Shown piece by piece: positions 40,009-51,200 of a stretch of DNA of 64,000 nucleotides. The notes below the pieces were generated by a model. It saw only the letters and a program-made list of their open reading frames with translations, was not told the DNA's origin and ran no database searches. Each line of letters opens with the position of its first letter. Positions within the stretch are counted from its first letter, which is position 1. Source of the DNA: Lactarius indigo (Eukaryota; Basidiomycota; Agaricomycetes; Russulales; Russulaceae); assembly GCA_025766275.1 (NCBI GenBank), contig JAFKAC010000037.1, positions 186,001-250,000 of the forward strand. Direction: 5' to 3'. The translations under genes were made by a program, and so were the position numbers.

Positions 40009-40497
40009 CAGTCCAACTTGGACTTGTGAAAGGCGTAATCGACTTAGCGAAAGTTAGGCGAATGGGGACACGTGTCAACCCAACGCAAGCTGAACAGGGG
40101 CTCACTGGCACACACTGCAGCGAAAGGGATAAGAGGGAGTATCCTTGGTGGATACAAGCGGAGGCACGCTTAGTCTAAGAACTAAGGCAGACGAGAGACG
40201 AATCAGATGGTGGATTGAAGAAGACCAAGATGGGGACTCTTGGTCTTCTTAGTCGACTACTTATACAGTTACACGTGGGCTTTAAAGCGCCGCTGGAATA
40301 GTACATAACCAGTAGCGTAACTAGCTCGAACCCTAGTACAGCTATCCTAGGAATGAGTCATACACGAGTCACAATCACATGCGAACTACTGTGCTGACTG
40401 ATGCGAAGTAAGAGTCCATGACTAATACTGATACCGGACCGTAGTCATAACCGGTCATGAGTCGTGTGTAATAAGTCATTAAGTCTGTACCGTAACA
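39990..40497 (-). repeat. Gy3 5' LTR
   Basis: 508 bp. The element strand continues TTAAGACCAAGATTCTC (self-primer site), complementary to ATCTTGGTCTT of the LTR. Right TSD TCCCT 40498-40502. Confidence 0.94.
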
Positions 40498-40502
40498 TCC
40501 CT

Positions 40503-42823
40503 CAACCATTACTGGATTGGGTGGTGGAGGCGTGAGCCCATTAACTTCGTTTCCTTTGTAAGGAGAGAGACGGTCTACATGAAATACATCATGGATCCAT
40601 AATGCAGGGGGTAGTGCAAGCTTATAGTCGACGTCACTTATGACTTTAGTGACTTCAAATGGGCCAAGTTGCTTAGGTCCCAATTTGGACGACTGTTGGT
40701 GTATCTTTATTTGCTTAGCTTGCAACCAGACTTTATCCCCGACGTTAAAGGAGTATGGCTTAGTCCTTTGTTCAACGTCCGTCTGCATTCGCCTTTTACT
40801 CAGGTGTAGAGCCACCTCTGCATCCTTACGAGCAGAAACTAAGTGCTGAAGGCGCTTGTCGAGCAGTGGAATACCCGTGGGTCTACCAGCAGGAATGGTG
40901 AAGTCAGGTGTGAAACTGTATAGTAGCTCAAAGGGTGTATGACCCGTTGCTGAGTTGAGCCTACTATTGACTATGAATTCTGCTGTAGGAAGCAGGTCTG
41001 CCCAATCATCCTGTCTTTTGCTAATGAACATGCGCAAGTATATTTCAACTTCTTGATTTTTGTGCTCGACCTGCCCATTAGCTTGAGGGTGATAGGCTGT
41101 GGTTAGACCTGTGTCTATTCCAAGTTGCTTATAGAGAGCATGCATGCTTCGCGCTGCAAATTGGGGTCCTCTATCGCTTATGACTTTGCAAGGGATCCCA
41201 TGCAGGGGGAAGACTTGTTCAAAGTAGATGGATGCTACCCCATCAGCCATAATTTGGGAGGTCACGGGGAACAGATGAATCTGTTTGGTATAATGATCTA
41301 CAATGTTTAAGATCATATCTTTCCCACGTGACATAGGCAGTGGGCTGATTAGATCGATTCCGATTATCTGCCATGGTCCCTCAGGTACTTCTTGCAGCTG
41401 AATGATTGCTTTTGGGTGTAGATCTTTGCAATAGCATTGGCATTGATCGCATCCTTCTACATATGAGGCAATAAAGCCTGACATGTGTGGCCACCAGTAA
41501 TAGTGACTAACTAGCTCTATGGTTCCATTCTTTCCGGGGTGTCCGGTGGTGATCGAATCGTGGCAAGATTTTACCACGTCCCTACGAAGGGTTCGATCAT
41601 TCAGGACATATAATTTACCCCTATGATATACGAAACCATCTTCTTCTTCCCACATTAAGACACCATCTGTGAGAGCTTTTGGAGCGGTCTTAGAGATGCT
41701 TTTAAGACCCTCTATTACTTCAGCTTCTCGGATAGATGCGAGCTTAATGTGACTTCCTATGGAGTCTATTTCAGGGACGAAGTGCGCTTTAGCGGCAGCT
41801 AGGAAATGCTCAGGTTTTAACACCTGAACCTGGCGGTTATCTTCAGAATCTCGAATTTGGTCTCGCGAGAAACGACTTAATGCATCGGCTTGCATGGATT
41901 CTCCCTTTTTGTAAGTGATTTTAAAGGCGAACCAACTTAAAAATAAGGCCCATCTAGCTTGGCGCCTATTTAAGTCCTTCATGGTTGCCCACCATTCCAT
42001 ATTCTTATGGTCGGTGATCACTTCAAAGGAGATGCCTTCAAGGAAATGTCTCCAATCTTCTAAGGCATGGATTAAGCCGAGCATTTCTCTGTCGTATATC
42101 TCGTAGTTGCATTCTTCCTTGCTCATGGACTGAGAGCGATATGCAATAGGATGCCAGAGACCGTCTGAGTATTTCTGAGTTAAAATACCGCCAGTAGCAA
42201 ATCCTGAAGCATCCACCTCGACTCTAGTTGGAAGGTTTGGATCATAAACCTTAAGAATAGGTTCTTGTATGAATCGTTCCTTCAACAGGTCAAAGGCTTT
42301 CTGCTGTTCAGACTGCCAAATCCAGGGAGTGTCTTTCTTAGTAAGGTCATGAAGGGGTCAGGCGATAGCTGCGAAATCCTTGATAAACCTCCTATAGAAA
42401 TTGGCAAACCCGATAAATGCTCTAACTTCTTTGAGTGTAGTCGGGGTTGGCCACTCCTTTACTGCAGAGACTTTGCCAGGGTCCATCTGCACTTCTCCGG
42501 GACGGATAATCATCCCAAGATACTCCATTTCTTGCTTTTCAAAATCGCATTTCTCAGGTTTGAGATAGAGATCGTACTGCTCTAACTGTGTCAACACTTT
42601 GCGTACTATTTTGCGATGGTGTTTAAGGTTATTGCTATAGATGAGAATATCATCCATATATACGGCAACCTCTCCTTGTGTGATAAGATCAGCAAAGACG
42701 GCGTTCATTAAGGCTTGGAAGGTGGCAGGGCTATTAGTCATGCCAAAATACATGACTTTTGGCTCGTATAGACCCCTGTTGGTGACTATAGCACCCTTCC
42801 ATTCATCGCCTTCTTTGATGCGG
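40503..42823 (-). pseudogene. Gy2a pol, RT to integrase, CpG-decayed and truncated
   Basis: Homologous to 22696-24476 plus 14403-14993 of Gy2b. RT (VYMDDILIYS), RNase H (VEVDASGFATGG), HHCC and DDE integrase (GIDLISPLP, ISDRGPQF, NGQVEHKNQ), GPFEVTKVISDV box. One TGA at 42358-42360 (AAIA*PLHD) where Gy2b has arginine. Numerous Arg-to-Cys, His or Gln changes relative to Gy2b, for example CDQCQCYCKDL versus CDRCQRYRKDL. Sequence breaks off at 42823 inside RT. Confidence 0.93.
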
Positions 42824-43852
42824 TGATACCCTGAACTGTCGCTAGACGCAAGAACGACTGGTAAAGGAGTAATATTGGGTTCAAGAAGTCGGGGAATATA
42901 GGACTGATAATCCGGCCGATGGCGACTTTAACCAAAGGCACACCGATGCGGGACCGAATGAGCCGAAGCTGACCGAGGTGAGAGCAATGTAGTCTTAATG
43001 CGACGCAGGGCTGCAAATAGCTGAGGTATAGCCGAATACGCACACACGGGTGCTCTGCGAAATCAAAATAGAATAGATGTCATAGATAATCGAATAGTAG
43101 AATATGAGCGTATGAATAGAATGAAGTCGCTATGGGCTCCCCGAAGGTTGCTGCTGTAGTACCTGTGGTATAGAGCTATTTATATGCTGCCGCTCGCTGA
43201 CCGAATCCGCACCTCGCCGCTTTTCCCTTGCTGACTGTCCATCTTACTCTCCTGCCTTAAACCCACACCGGTCTGATCCGCTCTTCTCTGGGGTGTCGCC
43301 TTACCAACTCTAGGTGCTGCTTTGCCTATTCGCGCCATGGCTGCGCCTGTGATTCTGCTCGGCCGCTCCGGTATGTCGCTATTCGCCATGTTGGCCCTGA
43401 TCGGTTTCTGGGGCTTTCACGTGTACCGCGCTAATATCGGCACCGTCCCGCACCCTGCGCTGGGGCCACACCCGTGATTACAGCAGTAGGCCACCATTCA
43501 CATATGCGGCTAGAATCTTTGGGTGTCTTGGCCCATCACCACGGGCCGCTCTTCCCACCACCGAGAGTGACTGATCGCAATACTCTAGATGGGCCGGTCG
43601 GGCCGGTCTGCCGCATATTGTTGTATTAGCTTAGATCTGTGAAAATTAACGCTTAGCGGCACGCCGGGTGTATTATTTCCCCTCTTGGCTGAGCTTCTGA
43701 CTGTCCTCAGTCAGTCGGCGCAATAGCATCGCATAGTAGAAGTCTACGGGCGGTGCCAGTGGCGTGAGAATGGTCCGCAAGTCCACCATGTGTTGTCGCT
43801 GATATTGTTATCATTGGCCTTTCGCCGTTTTTCTTGAGTCGATTCTTCCAGC
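42824..43852. other. Unassigned 1-kb region upstream of the Zn2Cys6 gene
   Basis: Begins TGATACCCTGA exactly at the Gy2a breakpoint and has a strong TATAAATA on the minus strand near 43180. This could be an LTR start or a deletion junction. No matching second LTR, end or coding frame is seen. The right part probably includes the promoter of the gene at 43853. Confidence 0.4.
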
Positions 43853-45354
43853 ATGTCGCAAAAATCCTGTGTGTTTTCGTTTGCTAAGTTGTCGCTCTTG
43901 CGTCTTCGCCCTGAGTTTGAGAGGACCGATCTGGATGCTGCGTCGGCCGATGAGCTAGCGCAGACCTTTTTGTCGGCTCTGGTGAGTACTTGTCGGCTTC
44001 AATCCGTGCTGATTGTGGTTGATCGGGTTGACAGGAACTTGTCGTTTTGTCGGCGATCAAGGCCGGCATAGATGTTGGCGCCGATCAGGAGGTGGACGCT
44101 CTTGTTGGCGCTGCACGCGGCTGCCTGCTTCTGTTCGCTTCGGCGACTTGGCTTGAACATTCGCCTTGTCTTGTCGCTGGGAGCGAGGAGCAGCTGGGCT
44201 CCTTGTCGGCGCTGTTGGTTCCGCCTGGGTTGGCCGATATACCCGGTGACTATGCGCGGCTCGCCGAGTACCGCCGACAGGTGGAGGCTGGTACTTTGTC
44301 TCGCGCTGAGTTCGAGGCCCACCGTGCGGCCATTCTTGCAGCCGACACCAGGCCTGACATGCCGCCGTCGCTGCCGGTTCCATCGCCGCTCTTGCGGTCG
44401 TCCACATGCCCACTCAGCCCTTCACCCGTCAGCAGTTCTCCTGCCTTCGGCTTATCAGAACTCTTTTCGCAGAGTTCCATCCAATCTCCTGCCCTTTGTG
44501 TGGCTGGGGCGGCACCTTCCCCATCTGGTGCCGCCGCCGCGCTTTCTGAGGAGCCCACGGTTGCTTCCGGGTCGGGGACCGGTCGTGGCGTTAAGCGCGG
44601 TCGTACGCCTGAGTTGATGGATGTCACGTTGATTGCTGGGTGGCGGCGGGTGTGTCTCGGTTGACTTCTCTTGAGTGTTGGCTAACCTGTCTTCTAGTGC
44701 ATGACTTGCATCAAGAGCAAGGTGAAATGCGCGCCCGTTGTCGGTAGTTCGCCGCCGTATCCGTGCTGGCAGTGCGTTCACGGGGAGCGTGCATGTGTTC
44801 GGGTGCTGCTTCTGCGCTGTCGCCGCCGTCAGGCAGGTGCCGCTGCGCCTCCCCATGTTCCCTCTCCCGGTGTCACTTTGCCTGGTGTCGCTTTGCCCAG
44901 TGTCACTTTGCCCGGTCCCGCGCCAACTGGCAGTGCTCGTGCTGGCTCATTCTCTGGCAATGCTCACGCCAGCGCCTTTTTCGGTCCCCCAGAGGACTGT
45001 TTGGGCGTCGAGCTCGCCACAACAATCGTGTTTTATCGTGCTGAGCTTGCTCATGCGATGGCTTCTCGTACGTTGATCGACAAGAATATTATTTTCCTTC
45101 GCTTCCAGTTGGCCAGCTATCTTGGCATGATGGTTGAGCCTGGCACTTCTCTCGTGCAGCTGCCGCTGAAGTGGCCTTGGACGCGTTCTTCATCGAAGGG
45201 TAAGGGGCGAGCGGTCAATGTTGACGCACTCTCGGATGCCGATGCCAAAGCAGTTGACGACGATGAAATTGAGGACGGGACCGAATACGAGTATGAGGAG
45301 GACGATGCTGAAATGGACTGGGCGGGCATTTCCGGGGATCTCGGCGCTGAGTAA
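43853..45354 (+). CDS. Zn(II)2Cys6-cluster protein, three exons
   Basis: Proposed exons 43853-43981, 44035-44649 and 44698-45354, all junctions phase 0; introns of 53 and 48 bp with GTGAGT/CAG and GTGTGT/TAG borders and a CTAAC branch-like motif in the second. The product is about 466 residues. Exon 3 opens CMTCIKSKVKC and continues CWQCVHGERAC, giving CX2CX6CX11CX2CX6C, the fungal binuclear zinc cluster, here internal (~249-280) rather than N-terminal. Exon 2 has a short helical module (AEYRRQVEAGTLSRAEFEAHR) also seen in the next two genes. The C-terminus is strongly acidic. Probably a DNA-binding regulator, but target and function are unknown. A poly-T run follows at 45480. Confidence 0.7.
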
Positions 45355-45597
45355 GCCGCGGTCGCCCAATGTACCTTTGTAGAACATTTGTAAATAGACT
45401 TTCCGTGTTGCCCTGTGCCTGGGAATGTATCAATCTTGCCACGTTTCGTTGAAATGAGTTAGTGCTGATTGCCTTGAGCTTTTTTTTTTTCTTGCGCTTT
45501 CCCCCCTGAAAAATTAATTTGGCTGTCCTCAGCTGCCGCGTCGGGCCGGCTTGTCGGCGCCGGCGATACTTTTGTCACGCTTGTGGTGTGAGTAGGG

Positions 45598-45794
45598 ATG
45601 GAACTTTTTCTCCCTTTGCGCTCGATGCCCGTACCTTCAAATAACTCTAGCCTGGTGGACTCGAGCGATGGCAAAAACCGTCGCACGTATGTGCATGCGA
45701 TTGCGCAGCTGGCTGTGCTTTCCGAGCGGTGGTTCGGTCTTCAGCGCCGCCCCACGGATGTTGCCAACTTCCTTCGAGATTTCTATCGCGCTTG
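45598..45794 (+). pseudogene. Paralogous host gene 2, exon 1, cut by Gy5
   Basis: ATG at 45598 opens 66 codons ending FYRAW once Gy5 and one GCTTG are removed. Gy5 inserted 1 bp before the exon end, which continues at 53749. No known domain. Exon end and intron phase match those of the genes at 43853 and 54379. In this allele the transcript would run into the LTR, so a full product is unlikely. Confidence 0.6.
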
Positions 45795-46373
45795 TGTTAT
45801 GATCCGACGCTTCGAACCTAAGCCACAGTATGTCTCCACCCTGCCTTCCCCTTCTGTACCATACCTTGTTACCAAAGGAGCTACTGTTACTAGTGGCGCT
45901 GTTTCTTTGATCCGAACTTCTGCTTACCCCATTTAGTCTCTTTGATATTGTGTGGACTTGTGTTCATGTTGTTTGGAACCCTGTCCTATATAAACCTGTA
46001 CCATAGACCGTAGGAAGCCAGACTTGGCTTCGTTTGCAATCTAGCAACCTTGCCTCCGTATTTTTGGTGTGACCTCGCCTCATTCCCCTCTACTTGTGCA
46101 TCCCCTACCTCAGTCCCTAACCAGGACACTTCGAAGTCTTTGCAGTTGAACTATATCAACGCGTCACACCTGTTATACTCTGTGCACTAGCAAGATCAAG
46201 TGTAGAGAAGTGTCAGACACTTCGGACGAGGAGTCCTATATTACAGAGTAGTGCTGCACCCTGTGCCACACTTTTGCCACTCGTATTTCATAGCAATAAG
46301 ACAACAGAAGTCTTCGCTTGATACTTGTGTGATTAGAAACCTTCAGAACCCACGCCCCTGCTAGGGCGTAACA
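45795..46373 (+). repeat. Gy5 5' LTR
   Basis: 579 bp, TGTTATGATCC...GGGCGTAACA. TATATAAA at 45987-45994 and, 33 bp on, AGACTTGGCTT (46020-46030), the exact complement of the primer site AAGCCAAGTCT at 46375-46385. Confidence 0.95.
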
Positions 46374-46385
46374 TAAGCCAAGTCT
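46374..46385 (+). promoter_or_regulatory. Gy5 self-primer binding site
   Basis: TAAGCCAAGTCT directly after the LTR; 11 nt complementary to the predicted RNA 5' end at 46020-46030. Confidence 0.75.
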
Positions 46386-46581
46386 ACAACCCCCAACACA
46401 CCCAAGACACTACTGCCACACAGCAGAGTGGGCGACGATCCAAGAGGACGCATCAGCCAACAACCAGACACTCCACAGAACCTAGAAACGACGGCATAGC
46501 CGGGCGACGGATCCTCCCTGACACAAGAGGCCGCCTCAGCCATCCCCTTACACAAATCAGCACCCAAGACAGACCACAACC

Positions 46582-48273
46582 GTGGCTAGCATCAGTGTCA
46601 CCTTTGAATCAGACAGCGATTGGACCCCAGTCACAACCAGAACACAAGACGACCTCCCACACCACGTTAAAAGCAGTCAACTAGGAAGAGGAGCTCGTTG
46701 GGCCACAACATCAGGCAGACCACCTTGTTACAAGTGCCTCATCAAAGGCGAACTCAGACCAGTAGAATTCATCAACAACAACTGGTACATCCTCCGATAC
46801 TTTCAGAACACATACCACACCAGAGCCATAAACATCACACCACACAGATTCGCTGAAGGACTAGGCTGGTGGAACGAAGAAGACGAACAGAACCCAGAAA
46901 CGCCCACACAACAATCATCCTCAGCACCAAGAAATACTAGGGGAACATACGGACTACAACAAGACTCATCATCAGAAGAACCTAGCTCAGACGAAGCGGA
47001 ACCACACTCAGAACTATCCCACTCCTCAGAACACCGCCTAGACATCACAGTACCCACACAAGCTTCGTCACAAGCCAGCCCCACTATCCCTATCTGGATA
47101 GAACCATCCCCAGTGGAAGAAGGATTCCCAGCCCCACTACCACCAATCAGATTGCCCTCCCCAGTTGAACCACCCCAGATCCCCATCACACCACAGCCAA
47201 CACTCATCATGTCAGCCATAAACGCCACAGGCACTGGCACAGGTACCGGCTCAAGCACCAGAACAGGAGGAACACCAACAACGAGCTCAGGAGGGCTCAA
47301 AGGAGCACCCCCTACTCCGTTCACCGGAGACAGAACAGAGAGTGGTCAGTTCAAAAGAGAACTACTACGATACATCAAGTTAAACAGCGAGAATGAACTC
47401 ATCAAAGAACCTTATGCGCGGGTACTATTCGCCCTTACAATGTTCAAAGGACCCGGTGTACAGCTGTGGGTCAACCAAACCGAAGATGACATGGAAGCGG
47501 CACTAGCAGACCCCACCAAAGCCCTCACCAAAAACAGCAAAGATCTTTGGGACGGTTTTCTCGACACCTTCGACAGAGACTGGACCGACACTCTAAACAA
47601 AGAAAGAGCCTATCAGAAGCTCATCAGTTTGACGATGCAGGGTGGAGCATTGGACAGTTACATCCTCGACTTCGAACACCTTGCAGGAATAGCAGGATGG
47701 GCAAGAGATGCCCCTGGAACGGTGGAATTCTTCAAAAGAGGACTACCCACAGGACTGTATTGTGCTTGCCTTATGAGAACCACCATCCCAAACACCATGG
47801 ACGAGTGGCAAACCGCTGCCAGAGCAGAACACCAACGCTGGAAACTACTAAAAGCCAGACCAGGGAATAGAAACCCAGGGCCAACCCAGAATGTCCACCA
47901 AGGACGACCAAAGCGAGACCCAAATGCGATGGATGTAGATGCCACCACCTCCACCCCCTTTAAGAAGCTTACCGAAGAAGAAAAGAAAACCCTCATGAAA
48001 GAAGGACGCTGCTTCAAATGCAGACAGCAAGGACACATGGCTAGGAACTGTCAATGACAAAACACCACCAACCAAACCAAAGCCAGAGCCACAGACACCC
48101 AAGAAGCGGACACTGCACCCCCATATACCCCAGAAGCAAGCACTTCATCAGTGGCTGCTACCACAACCGAAGACAAAGTCCGACAAGCCCATGCACTCGT
48201 CCAAGGCATGACTGAGGAAGAAAAGAGACGCTACTATGCCTTAGATCAGGATTTTTGCGATGCCGACCTGTGA
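46582..48273 (+). pseudogene. Gy5 gag, GTG start, one TGA near the end
   Basis: The frame is open from an in-frame TGA at 46519. The first start-like codon is GTG at 46582 in ACCGTGGCT; no in-frame ATG occurs for ~200 codons. N-terminal region distantly like Gy1 Gag; Ser/Glu-rich and Pro-rich linkers; a Gly/Thr repeat; capsid (~250-420); knuckle CFKCRQQGHMARNC. TGA at 48055-48057 lies directly after the knuckle; the same frame then runs 71 codons to the gag end (DFCDADL, stop 48271-48273), overlapping pol. The premature stop would remove the frameshift site G GAT TTT (48249-48255). Confidence 0.85.
48249..48255 (+). promoter_or_regulatory. Gy5 candidate -1 frameshift heptamer
   Basis: G GAT TTT in the gag frame, six codons before the gag stop; pol is open in the -1 frame here. 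Same heptamer and position as Gy1. Confidence 0.6.
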
Positions 48274-51200
48274 GAGCTGACAGGGAGGCCAATTCAATGT
48301 ATAGTGTTCGCGATAGTGCTATGACAATCAAAGTCCTCGTTCGCCTTTACTACAAAGAAGCTCGCATAAATGTGCTGCTAGACAGCAGTGCAACAGACAA
48401 CCTAATCGACCGAAACCTAATCCAAAAACTTGGACTAGGAACCACTCCTCTGAAACCACCCAGATTGGTCCGGAATGTAGATGGATCGCTAAACAAAGAT
48501 GGCACCATGACAGAAACATGCCAGCTATGGATAAAAAGAGGAGAAGAAGAAACTCCTTTCCAGTTTTTCGTAACTAGCCTAGGGGAAGACAGAATGATCT
48601 TTGGATACCCCTGGTTCAAACACGAAAACCCAGACATAGACTGGAAGAAACAAGAGCTGAAAGGAGAAGCCATCACCATCCTGACAGGAGGGTACCGCTT
48701 CCGAAGAAAGCGACACCAAGAAGCGAAAGCGGCAGCAACCAAAACAACCTTTGACCCAGTAAAAGAAACTGCAATCCCTGAAGAATACCAGCGCCACAAC
48801 AAAGTGTTCTCAGACGAAGAAGCACAGCGCTTTCCCCCAGAAAGAGAAGAAGACCATCCCATCACATTGCGACCAGATGCACCCAACAAGATCAACTGCA
48901 AAATCTACCCCTTGACTCCAGAAGAAGACAAGGAGCTGAAGGCATATCTCGACGAAAACATAGCAAAAGGATACATCTATGAAGGAAGCTCCCCCTATGC
49001 TTCCTCCTTCTTCTTCAGAAAGAAAACAGACGGAGGGTTGCGCCCTATCCTGGACTACAGACCCCTAAACACCTGGACAATAAAAGACACTTACCCATTA
49101 CCTCTCATCTCCGACATCCTGACCAACTTAAATGGGAAAACACTGTTCTCAAAGTTCGATATCAGATGGGGGTACCATAATATCCGCATAAAAGAGGAAG
49201 ACCAGTGGAAGGCAGCCTTCAAGACACCAAGAGGGCTGTTCATCCCTCGAGTCATGACCTTCGGCCTCACAAATGCACCAGCTACCTTTGCAAGAACCAT
49301 GAGCAGAATACTTCGACCACTTATGGACAAATACCCAAGAGAGCTATTTGTGTACATGGACGATGTCCTGATAGCCACAGAAGAAGATACAGAATGCCAC
49401 AGACAAATTGTACACGAATTCTTGGAAATCTGTGAAAAGGAATCTTATTTCCTTAAAGCGTCGAAATGTGTGTTCGAACAAAGAAAGATCCACTACCTAG
49501 GCATTGTCATCGATGGGTCTCAAATCAAAATCGACCCAAAGAAGGTAGAAGGACTAAAAGACTGGCCAAGAGACATCAAGTCAGTCAAACAAGCAAGAAG
49601 CGTGTTGGGAACACTAAGTTATCAGCGACCCTTCATCCCCAACTTCGCTCACTTAGCAAGACCCATCACGGACACAATAAAGATGTCAGAAGGACCCTTC
49701 AGATGGACAAAGGAAGCAGCAGAAGCCTTAGAAGCTCTCATCGCGCTTGTATGCAAAGACCCCATCTTATGCCAACCAGATATGGACAAACCTTTCGAAC
49801 TAGAAGTAGATGCCTCCGCTTTCGCCACAGGGGCAATCTTAACACAAAGAGACAGCCGAAACAAACCACAAGCTGTGGGATACTTCTCCAAATCATTTTC
49901 TGAAGCGGAGCGCAACTATGACATCCATGACAGGGAACTCCTGGCGGTAATCAGAGGACTGGAACACTGGAGACACCTTCTTTTAGGATCCCCCCACGAA
50001 ATCACAGTGTTTACAGACCACAAAAACCTAGAGTATTATCGCCACCCTCGACAAATCAACAGGAGAGTGGCGCGCTACATCCCCAGACTTGCAGACTATC
50101 ACATCAAACTTCACCACAAACCCGGACCCCAAAACCATGCTGATGCCCTGTCAAGACGCCCTGACCACGACACCGGAGCAGGGGATAACACTGATGTAGT
50201 GGTCCTGACCCCAACCATCTTCGCAAACTCCGCTCTCTCCATAAGGATAGATGACCGGGTCATGGCACACCAAATAGACCACCAAGACACTCTGGACGAG
50301 TGGGCCGCCCCCTTCCACTTAGTAAAACAAGGCAAACACTGGTGGAGAGGTGACAAACTGGTGGTTGTGGACAACACACCGCTAAAGAGGGGGGTAATTT
50401 CCCTGTTTCACGATACAAAAACAGCTGGACACCCCGGAATAATGAAGACCTTGTGGCTAGTGTCACAAGACTATTGGTGGCCAAACATGAAAGACGACAT
50501 ATCCGCATATGTAAAGGGCTGTGCCACATGCCAATCAAACAAGAACTTCCCTGGGAACCCGAAACCACCAATATTCCCCATCAAGACTAACCCAGAAGCA
50601 CTCCCTTTTGAAACCATCGCTCTAGACTTTATCACAAAGCTACCCCAATCAGAAGACAATGACACAATTCTCACCATCACGGATCATGACTGTTCCAAAG
50701 CAGCCTTCTTTATCCCATGCAGCGAAACAATAGACGCAGAAGGAGTGGCAAAACTCTATGCCAAAACTGTCCTGCCACACTATGGACTACCAAGAAGGGT
50801 CATCTCCGACAGAGACCCCAGATTCACAGCGAAGTTCATCAAAGAACTGTGCAGAGTGCTTGACATAGAACAAAACATCAGCACAGCATACCACCCACAA
50901 ACAGATGGACAATCAGAGCAAACAAACCAGTGGTTAGAACAGTACCTCCGAATGTTCATAAACCATCAACAAGACAATTGGACGGAGCTACTACCACTGG
51001 CACAGTACACCCACAACTCCTGGCCAAGCGCAACCACTAAAAAGGCACCCTACGAATTAATCCTTGGATACATCCCAAGAGTACACCAACCAGAAAGAAC
51101 GACCACAGTACCAGGAACACAAGAGAGATTGGAGCGAATCCAGGAAGCCAGAAGGACCGCCCAAGCAGCAATTACCCATGCACAGTCACTCTACAAAGGA

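Larger units (their letters stand above)
9255..40497 (-). mobile_element. Gy3: near-intact chromovirus inserted in Gy2a
   Basis: Own length about 7.8 kb (9255-13352 plus 36782-40497); the remainder is Gy2b. The 508-bp LTRs begin TGTTACGCTCC. The flanking TCCCT duplications (9250-9254 and 40498-40502) restore the Gy2a pol frame when the element is removed. Gag is open, and pol has one TGA (11634-11636) besides the Gy2b insertion in RT. The two LTRs differ at about seven sites, all CpG versus TpG or CpA. Confidence 0.95.
8200..42823 (-). mobile_element. Gy2a: 5'-truncated chromovirus hosting the nested insertions
   Basis: Gy2a's own sequence is 8200-9254 plus 40503-42823; the rest is Gy3 and its contents. 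It has a 3' LTR (8200-8973), a purine-rich tract, the chromodomain and integrase end of pol, then (right of Gy3) integrase, RNase H and part of RT. Homology to Gy2b stops abruptly at 42823 within RT (after the equivalent of GATGCGG), so protease, gag and the 5' LTR are missing. Compared with Gy2b it shows many Arg-to-Cys/His/Gln replacements, as expected from CpG decay. The right partner TSD cannot be seen. Confidence 0.9.

Noticed and set aside
44072..44617. 181-residue ORF and other frames overlapping the Zn2Cys6 gene
   Set aside because: The spliced model with phase-0 introns and a perfect zinc-cluster spacing explains the region better.
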